A stretch of DNA of 64,000 nt from Chlorops oryzae (taxonomy: Eukaryota > Arthropoda > Insecta > Diptera > Chloropidae): NCBI GenBank assembly GCA_020466095.1, contig CM035809.1:24378455-24442454 (forward strand), written 5' to 3'. The translations under genes were made by a program, and so were the position numbers. A model generated the notes under the pieces. It searched no databases, had not been told where the DNA came from, and saw only the letters and a program-made list of their open reading frames with translations. Shown here piece by piece: positions 57,041 to 64,000 of this stretch (position 1 is its first letter; each line of letters begins with the position of its first letter).

Positions 57041-58442
57041 TACCACTAAAGATCAGAAATTTCTCTCAACTAAAGGGAAATTCTTCTAAGCTGGCAGCAG
57101 TTTACAACTCTCATAAGGATGGAGAGCAATACACTGCCATTTTTCTGTCATGCTAGAAAAAACTGTGTGAGGTTTTTACACTCTCATGTCAGGTTGCGAT
57201 TTTCTAGCACAAAAGAAAGAATTTATTAAATAGTAGAAATCATATTCTATGTTTCTATGTCTTTGTGAGAGAAGTGTTTGTCTAGAGTGTGAAAAATGTG
57301 ATTGGAATGGCGATGAGATACCAAATTAAGGCATGAAAATGGTTTCGTATAACGACTGAAAAATAACGACTTTCGGGGTCTTCATAGAAATTTTGATAAA
57401 CATAAAACTTCTCATTAGCTGAACGAATGTTCAGAAAATCATAAACAAAAGCACTATCTACCGCATTCATGAATTCGGGACTTAAAATTCTCATATCCAT
57501 ATGAAAAGTTGGGTTAAAATTCTCTCTGTAATAGAAGAAGAAAGTCAAGTTTCCTCTTCATTTCTTCCTCAAAAATATCCCTCTCAGCTCTATGGTCCCC
57601 ACACACACACACGTACACACACACCCAAGAACGGCAATACCCCTTTGAGCCATAATTATGGCCGCTCATTAAAATTTCAATAATTCCTTTTGGCTTCTTA
57701 TAAAACGCAACTATTTGTCATGCCGCCTTCGTTCAAAAACCCTAATTAACCAGAAAAGAAGAAATGAATTAAAAAAAAAGAAAAGCGCACAAAAAACCAA
57801 AAACCAAAATTGAAATGAATTTTTATCAAATAAATCACAGCAATCAGTTTTAGAGGAGATCATTACGACGACGGCAGTCATCTGCCGTTTTGATGCTGAT
57901 TGTCTGTCTTATGTCCGATGACGCGTCAAATAGGCGTGTAATTACCAAAATGCCAAAAGATATGCCCTCTATCGTCTATTATGTTCCGCTGCTGCTTTAA
58001 AGAACAATCTTCTTCAACGGGGCACACTCTCGGAATGCTTTTATTTGTCTCTTTATTCGCTTCCAACAACAAATTGCCAAACTATTGTTCTACATGACTT
58101 TCAACAAAATTCCCATCAAAATGCTTCTACAACAGAGACGCATAAGCCGGCATATGCGGCATGCGGCATGAAGCGTGCGACGGGTAGCGTCGTGCAGCAT
58201 GATGTGCCATTTTTAAATGCGAATGAATGAATGGGTTTAGTTTTAGTACTTAAGATTTTAATTAGTTTTCTGTTTTTTTAACGAGTTAAACGTTTTTGTA
58301 CTTTGTCTTTTAATATTAGAGATTTTCCGCAGTCAAAACTGAGTTTTTTCGAATTTTTTGAATTTTCAAAAAGCAACAAAAAATCACGATGAGTCATGAT
58401 TAATGAATTTGAGAGGGATGTTTTTTAAAAAAATGTTTCACT
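57041..58442. other. Non-coding stretch
   Basis: (CA)n near 57599-57627. A less AT-rich, non-repetitive segment at 57840-58220 includes GGCAGTCATCTGCC and GGCGTGTAATTACC, homeodomain-type ATTA included, and could be regulatory. No exon was recognised. Confidence 0.45.
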
Positions 58443-58931
58443 TATACATGGTGTCCCATTGGGAAGTACATTCCTTGATAGGGGTGGTAGGGGGGGTCCA
58501 AGAATAACAAAAATATCGTACGTGAGAGGAGGTCTCAAATGCACCCCTGAGGAGTTATGGGGCCTTAAAGTTTTTAGACAGTAAGTCGAGAAAAATAATG
58601 GTTCATCGTAGAAAAAAAAACTTGAATGCAGTTTGAAAGCCAATTGTATGTGCTTTTAGGCAAAATTAAATTGATGGTAAAAAAATTGACCCATTTAGGG
58701 AAAAATGCGTTCAATTATGCGTCAAAAAATGCGTCAAAATAAAAAATTCTGAAAAAAACTTTCAATTTTTTTTACTTTGGAAGCCATTTTGGTATGAAAA
58801 GTGTCCAATTAACACCCAAATTTTTTATTTTATTCAAAATGCTGGATCGATTTCCTTTAATTTGGCATCCCATATGTCGAATAAATTTTTTGAAAATAAG
58901 ATGAAAAATTTAAATATCTAAACGAACATCT
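58443..58931 (+). mobile_element. Truncated mariner-type element M2, copy 2
   Basis: Begins TATACATGGTGTCCCATTGG (terminal repeat with a few substitutions) and aligns inverted with 1874-2360 over almost 490 bases. The right boundary AACATCTAT is the same truncation point as in copy 1, so it is probably a shared deleted form that spread. Confidence 0.7.
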
Positions 58932-58974
58932 ATTCGACTGATATCAATGAAGTCGAATTTGATACAGTTCAGAT

Positions 58975-59070
58975 CAGGGGCGGACTGGGGGCTCAAAGTG
59001 CCGACCGGGCGTTTTAACAATGTTACCTAAGAAAACCGAACTGGTTTCCCATAGGCCCTGTCCGCCCCTG
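58975..59070. mobile_element. 96-bp hAT-type MITE with perfect 8-bp target duplication
   Basis: CAGGGGCGGAC...GTCCGCCCCTG inverted ends are flanked by GTTCAGAT on both sides (58967-58974 and 59071-59078). An 8-bp duplication with CAGGG-type ends is diagnostic of hAT elements. No coding capacity. The intact duplication indicates a fairly young insertion. Confidence 0.92.
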
Positions 59071-59078
59071 GTTCAGAT

Positions 59079-59776
59079 AGATGTTCATACAAACTGAAAA
59101 TCAGCAAAAAATACTTAAAAGTTTGCGTCATATTCTGAACGATTCATTTGAATGTATTCACAACATTGTCTTAATCAACCGTATCAGCTCAAGGCATTTC
59201 AGTGACTCATCACCATACATCACTTGAGAAATATCGCTCAAAGGACTCAAGTTATAAAGCATATGTTTCCCCTTAAACCGTTCTGATGTCAATGTCTAAA
59301 AAAAATAATAATAATATTTAAATAAAAAAATACAAATTGAATTCATTTTTCTACTGGAATAAGCATAAATTTTAAATTCTGCCAAAAGCAAATTGATTCG
59401 CGTAAAATGCGAAATTCAGCACGCATTTATAATGCCATCGATTTTAAATTATAATAAAAAAATAAAAATTTTCAGGAATTATTACAATTTGAACAATTTT
59501 CACAACACGGCGAACGAACACGCGTTTATTGAGAATTGAAAAATTATCAAAAACACACAATAAACACCCAATATGTTAATTATTTGAAGCAATTATGCGA
59601 AATTTTATTCCGTTGTTTAGTCCATTTATTTATACACAGGTGAGAGTTTGTTTATTTAAATCGTATAAATATTGCAGAAAAAACATCAGATCTAAACGCA
59701 TCAGAGGGAAATTTTATTTTTAAATTAATTTTCGATTACAAATTTTCACTGTTTTATTGATATTTCAATTTAAATG
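59079..59776. other. Non-coding spacer
   Basis: Very AT-rich; nothing recognised. Confidence 0.5.
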
Positions 59777-60450
59777 TTAACCCTTTGGTTATCCTAGTTT
59801 GATCCCAAATAATAAGAATGAGTATATGTAAAACGGTTTTTTTTAAAATTTGGTAATTGAAAAAAGACGTAGCGAAAGAGTTAAATGAAGTTCTGTATGA
59901 ATTTTTAATTTACATTTTAACCCTTTCGTCACCGTTTTGATTTTTTTAAATTAAAAAATGAAAACTGACGTAAAGAAATTGTTAAATGAATTTCCATTTG
60001 AATTTTTAATTTACATTTTAACCCTTTCGTTACCGGTATTTGATTTTTAATCGTAAGAAATTAAAAAAAAAATTTTTTTTTATTTGAAATCTGAAATAGA
60101 ATTTATCGAAAAGGTTATAAAAATTTTTAATTGAAGTTGATTATTAAATTTTAACCCTTTCGTTACCGTTAGACTTTTTTTTTAAAGCTGAAAAAGGACA
60201 TAGCGAAAGGGTTAACTTAATTTCAGTTTAAATTTTAAATTTACATTTTAACCCTTTCATTACCAATATTTGATCCTAAATGAGAATAAAGCACAAAAAA
60301 TGATTTTCTTTGGAAAATTGAAAAAAAGATTTAGCGAAAGGAGTTAATGAATTTCCGTTTGAATTTGATATTTACATTTAAACCCTTTCGTTACCGTGCA
60401 TTAGAAGCATTATTTCCTGCATTTTTCATTTAAACCCTTTCGTTACCGTT
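59777..60450. repeat. Array of alternating TTAACCCTTTCGTTACCG and its inverse
   Basis: TTAACCCTTTCGTTACCG-like motifs occur at about 59777, 59917, 60018, 60151, 60248, 60379 and 60431. Between them lie inverted partners (TAGCGAAAGGGTTAA-like) at about 59871, 59970, 60105, 60200 and 60334. Spacing of like motifs is mostly 97-140 bases. Each unit can therefore form a stem. Confidence 0.75.
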
Positions 60451-60960
60451 GTTTGAAGCATAATATCCTATCGAATGGATCGTATGAGGCGCCTTCTATT
60501 GGTGAGTAGTAATTTATTAAGTCAGAAGATCATCGAAGGATATCTTAAACCATAGATCGCGATTGGTTTTTTTTTTCTACTTACATACATATGTATATAA
60601 TATTTGTGTTGCTTGTTTAAACTTTTTTCTCATTTTGAGCTGAACGAATGAACAAGAAATATTTATTTTCTTCGGAGTCAAATGATTTCAGATATTCTAT
60701 CCAGCTGAGCTCAGTAAAAAGTAAAGACCTACAGTTTCAAGCCGACTGGCAACCGAGCCTCACTCCAAAGAAACTATTTTTGAGTAAATAAATCAGTTTT
60801 TTTGTTACTTATATAAATCCATTTACAAAGTTTTTACGACCGCAGCCATTTTGAAAGGGTTAACACGCTACCTAAAAGCACTTCCTGCAGAGTCCAACCA
60901 TACCATCAAATCTTGAATATCATAAATATGTAATGAGGAAAACACTATACCAAGCAATTA
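60451..60960. other. Non-coding spacer
   Basis: Unique AT-rich sequence; nothing recognised. Confidence 0.5.
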
Positions 60961-61020
60961 CCTCTAATCACCCATAGTGTCTGCTAATCGCATTACCTGA
61001 AAACGAAATACAAAAAACTC
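60961..61020 (-). promoter_or_regulatory. Weak recursive splice site candidate, minus strand
   Basis: On the minus strand TTTTTTGTATTTCGTTTTCAG is followed directly by GTAATG (junction 60997/60996). The tract has interruptions and the donor departs from GTAAGT, so this is much weaker than the sites at 24146 and 51886. A GAG/GTAATT donor lies 35 nt downstream. Confidence 0.3.
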
Positions 61021-61262
61021 ATATGTCACAGGACTAAAAAAAAAAACAAGCAAGGACATTCGTAGAAAGACAGCAAAAACCTCGTTTGAACATAATTAAA
61101 AATACAACACTGCTGAGAGGAGCACCTATAAAAACATATACTTATATACATATGCATGTGTATATAAAAATAAAATAATCCACGTGCAGCGCTGGTTTTA
61201 AGTGCCCCAACATGCATTACTTATGCTTAAAGCAACTGTCAAATGCAGACCGAAATGGGAAC

Positions 61263-61264
<2 letters not shown>

Positions 61265-61326
<62 letters not shown>

Positions 61327-61515
61327 GGAGAGAGAGAGGTGAGAGAGTGAGAGTGAGAGGGAGAGCGATAGACGAGTGAGTGGGTTAGTGAGAGAGTGTG
61401 TGAGTGAAAGAGATTCAAAGAGAGTGAAAGAGATAGTGAGAGCGAGAGCGTGAGAGAGAGAGAGAAATAGAGTGAGAGAAACAGAGAGAGTGAGAGGGAG
61501 AGAGAGAGAGTGAGC
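61265..61515. repeat. (GA)n satellite
   Basis: A pure GA run at about 61266-61314, then GAGAGAGTGAGA-type units. Contains many GAGAG motifs, the GAGA-factor core. Ser/Leu frames across it are artefacts. Confidence 0.93.
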
Positions 61516-62204
61516 ACCAAAAAAACACAAAGCCAAAAAGAACAGCGATATGGTCAACGTAATGGAAAAATCCAAAAATGGCCAAACCAGAAAAGTACCA
61601 ATAAAATTTTTCAGCAGTCTGATGGTAGGTTTTGAACACAGGAGCAAACACAAAGACGATTTCACATACTAGACCACAGTAAAGTAGCTTATATCCTGTC
61701 AGTGATTTGTTAACAATAGACAGAAAAGGCAAACGAAATGAGAAAAAAAAACTTGGACTCTTCTCTCCTTTCATTCCGAAGCAATGTTGGATAACGTTAA
61801 ATAAAAAGGAAATTCATTGGAAGCGACTTAATTACGGTTGAATGGATTTCCTTTAGTTTTCTATTACACATCGTAGGATCGACGGATACTAAAGCATTGC
61901 CCCGCTGAGGATAACGGGTGGGCTTAATGAATTGAAATAACCATCATTGTTACAAAATGCTTTATTATGATTTATTTCATATTTATTTATTTCGTATTTT
62001 ATTTCATTCTGTTGCCTTCTTTATTCATATTTCTTTTCTTTTGCAAAGGCTATTTATATAAGTGTTATCAGGATTAGTTTTGATGATCACTGTGTGTTCC
62101 TTGAGATGTGAAAGTTTGATTAGAATCGAATAATACCGTTAAGAAATGGGAAAAAGCGATTAATCTGGTGCTCAGTGCTCTTTTGTGAGGGAATTTAACT
62201 TATA
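61516..62204. other. Non-coding spacer
   Basis: Unique sequence; nothing recognised. Confidence 0.5.
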
Positions 62205-62268
62205 TACAGGGTGCCCCGTTGGAAAGTACATTCCTTAATAGGGTTGGTAGGGGGTCCAAGAGGTGAAA

Positions 62269-62402
62269 TGACCACCTCGATCTCCAGATCTTACACCTTT
62301 GGATTTCTTTTTGTGGGGTAGAATTAAGGAACTCGTCTATTCGGCACCGATACAGACTTATATCGCCGTATTATGGAAGCCTTCACAGTGGTAAAGCAAG
62401 AA
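62269..62402 (+). pseudogene. Tc1/mariner-superfamily transposase fragment
   Basis: After a TGA where the family has Trp, the plus strand reads PPRSPDLTPLDFFLWG and then RIKELVYSAPI. About 62350 the frame shifts, and TDLYRRIMEAFTVVKQEL follows in the next frame. P-R-S-P-D-L-T-P-L-D-F-F-L-W-G is the signature around the third catalytic Asp of a transposase group common in insects. Only about 45 codons remain; it is inactive. Confidence 0.85.
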
Positions 62403-62413
62403 TTGACATATTC

Positions 62414-62880
62414 AAAGGGTCTAGCGGGTTGCGGCATCATGAAAGGAATTTTTAAATTTTGTTGATTTTTCGATAGGCGCCATCTAAAAACACTGTGGAG
62501 ACCACTTTTTAGATTTTTATTTTGAACGGTCCTTGAAATATCCTCCTTTTTTATAAGCCTTTTTTCAAAATTGTATTTCTCAACAACCAATTGAGATAGA
62601 GAGACGATCTAAGCAGATTATGTTAGATAATAAAACAAGGAAGCTAAAAAATATTTTTTAATTTTTACACTGAGAAAATTTTTTTCACAAAACTAAAAAG
62701 AAAATTTTGAATATTTTTTTCAGTGTATTCCCAGTTTCCCGCCACTCTATAATTTGCTTTTAAAAACACCCCTTAGTATTTACTTTCATTTAAAAGCAAA
62801 AAATTTTTCAATCAGATGGCGCAGCAGTGTGATATTCAAAAAATTGCAAGTGCACCTATATGCTCCCAGTACTAATATCC
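62414..62880 (+). repeat. Dispersed element X, copy 3
   Basis: AAAGGGTCTAGCGGGTTGCG onwards matches 44361-44740 almost base for base. It then continues past it (TTTAAAAGCAAAAAATTTTT ... ATTCAAAAAATTGCAAGTGCA) in parallel with copy 1. It is inserted within the M2 element. Confidence 0.85.
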
Positions 62881-63300
62881 AGTACAAATGTGTGCAATAT
62901 GGTACAGCACAAAAATATGCTCTTATGTTTTCTTAAATATCTCAAGAAGCTATTCATCGGTTTAAATAAATCTTCTTTTGAATAAAAGTTTAAGCGGAGA
63001 GGTATGTTTTTAAAATAGCAAAAAAGTAATACAAAACCCGGAATACACTGAAAAAAATAGCCTAATTTTTGTTTTCTTTTTTGTGCAAAAAATTTTCTAA
63101 GTGTAAAATATAAAAATATATGTTCTGGGTTCCTTGTTTTGTTAACAATGATTCACCGTTTGTTTCATCTTTCTATCTATATTAGTTTTTGAAATATTTA
63201 GAAAAATATACTGCATATTTTTATACTTAAGACTTGGCGTATGAGTGATGTGTTTTTGTACCATATTGCACACATTTGTACTAGATATTAGTACTGGGAG
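62862..63300. repeat. Fold-back with ~50-bp arms
   Basis: TGCTCCCAGTACTAATATCC, then AGTACAAATGTGTGCAATAT at 62862-62911, is repeated inverted at about 63250-63300 with one mismatch plus minor changes. Weaker pairing continues inward. The loop contains an ACACTGAAAAAAATAG/CTAAGTGT pair near 63046-63105. Confidence 0.85.
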
Positions 63301-63523
63301 CAAGGTCTGACAATTCTCTGTCGAATTGCATTAAAATTTTTATCTTGCATTTAAACGTTTAGGCGTGAAAATTTTTTTTATGAAACAACTGCAAATTTCT
63401 TTCGTTCCCTTATAACTCTTCAGGGGTGCATTTTGGACCACCCCTCCCATACGATTTTTTGTTCACAATGACCTTCTCTATCAACCCTATAGAGGAAAGC
63501 ACTCAGCTACGGAACACCCTGTA

Positions 63524-63556
63524 TATTCCCCGAGAATATTTAGAATTGGGGCTGCA
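63524..63556 (-). repeat. Degenerate end of the 24381-type MITE
   Basis: TATTCCCCGAGAATATTTAG followed by AATTGGGGCTG matches one end of the MITE at 24381-24600, directly against the M2 end. Only one terminus is present. Confidence 0.55.
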
Positions 63557-64000
63557 TGATTAATTTTCGGTCGACTGATTGATTTGTCTATCAAAAAAAA
63601 ATTAATAATCCACCCAAATCAAAGAAAATTGAAAAACAATCCTGAAAAAATATTTTTTTTAAAAAAGAAAATCTGCCACGGAAAAGTAGGCAACGATTTA
63701 TAAGCTCAAATGTTTTAATTTTCCAAAATTGTTTTTTTTTATATAAAGAAATAAATAACCGAGTTTTTTTTTCAAATTATGGAAAATGTTTCTTATATCA
63801 AGATGGCAAGGCCAAAAGGTTCAGGTTTCAGGCGTGGTGTTGTACTACGTCCGAGAAGTGGACACAATTCCAGCCATCAACTTTATTATTGAACCCTTTG
63901 ATAATTGCGATTTTATTACTTCTCGTGCTCTTAATGAAACTTTTGCATTGTTGCTTAAATCATTAGCGGTGTCTTAATTCGATTTGACGAGGATAATCGA
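63557..64000. other. Non-coding stretch
   Basis: AT-rich. A 63-codon frame at 63786-63977 has mixed composition and no recognisable domain; it is not called. Confidence 0.5.

Larger units (their letters stand above)
62205..63523 (+). mobile_element. Composite mariner-type element M2, copy 3
   Basis: The left end TACAGGGTGCCCCGTTGGAA and the right end GGAACACCCTGTA are inverted repeats flanked by TA-type sequence. Left-end sequence is shared with 58443 and right-end sequence (63404-63523) with 2230-2360. Inside are a transposase fragment, a copy of element X and a fold-back, so much of the original interior was replaced. Confidence 0.65.

Noticed and set aside
59620..59650. Plus-strand ATACACAG/GTGAGA
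   Set aside because: No adequate pyrimidine tract; opposite strand; likely chance.
1..64000. tRNA or rRNA genes
   Set aside because: Looked for T-arm and anticodon-arm patterns and conserved rRNA blocks by eye; none found. A covariance-model scan would be decisive.

Overview
This is AT-rich, intron-like eukaryotic DNA, most likely from a higher (brachyceran, perhaps calyptrate) fly. The species cannot be fixed. The evidence is a nearly full-length irritans-type mariner, Helentron/DINE-like repeats with the fly-typical TATACCC... / ...CTTACTTGTTT ends, an R1-like non-LTR remnant, abundant microsatellites, and no bacterial gene organisation. No host protein-coding exon, tRNA or rRNA could be recognised. 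Apart from transposon-derived frames, the long open frames are translations of microsatellites or tandem repeats.

The most interesting signal is regulatory. On the minus strand there are two textbook zero-length-exon (recursive, 'ratchet point') splice sites. Each has an uninterrupted 20-21 nt pyrimidine tract, then AG directly followed by GTAAGT: junctions at 24146/24145 and 51886/51885, 27.7 kb apart. Each has a plausible downstream 5' splice site (42 nt and 57 or 62 nt away), as expected for short recursive-splicing exons. A weaker third candidate lies at 60997/60996. Together they suggest that the whole window lies inside one giant intron of an unseen minus-strand gene, removed stepwise.

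Layout. 1-5.7 kb: dispersed repeat Y, a truncated mariner-type element (M2) and Helentron-like copy A. 7.08-8.38 kb: irritans mariner with perfect ends but three inactivating lesions. 8.5-9.5 kb: ATCGAT cluster, GATGGTGTT microsatellite, MITE. 12.6-14 kb: retrotransposon tail, small fold-back, and element X holding a pogo-like MITE and a triplicated 102-bp block. 19.8-20.6 kb: 12-bp pyrimidine satellite. 21.8-23.05 kb: copy B. 24.1 kb: first ratchet point. 24.4 kb: MITE. 25.2-26.4 kb: purine-rich satellite. 26.5-27.9 kb: TIR element with a nested MITE. 30.85-32.74 kb: minus-strand non-LTR element with an open ORF1 but no ORF2. 33-36 kb: decayed tandem arrays and a 28-bp minisatellite. 37.03-37.86 kb: a different Helentron-like element (D). 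39.4-40 kb: MITE. 42.2-44.3 kb: copy C with twelve 127-bp repeats. 44.4-45.3 kb: repeats X and Y again. 47.9-48.6 kb: pyrimidine higher-order repeat. 51.9 kb: second ratchet point. 52.5-57 kb: very AT-rich degenerate arrays and a 638-bp tandem duplication. 58.4-59.1 kb: M2 copy followed by a hAT MITE with a perfect 8-bp target duplication. 59.8-60.5 kb: array of alternating inverted motifs. 61.3 kb: GA satellite. 62.2-63.5 kb: M2 copy with transposase fragment, X insertion and fold-back.

No genes act together here in an operon sense. The window is best read as a transposon- and satellite-filled giant intron with embedded recursive splice sites. All family names come from reading the sequence; no search was run.
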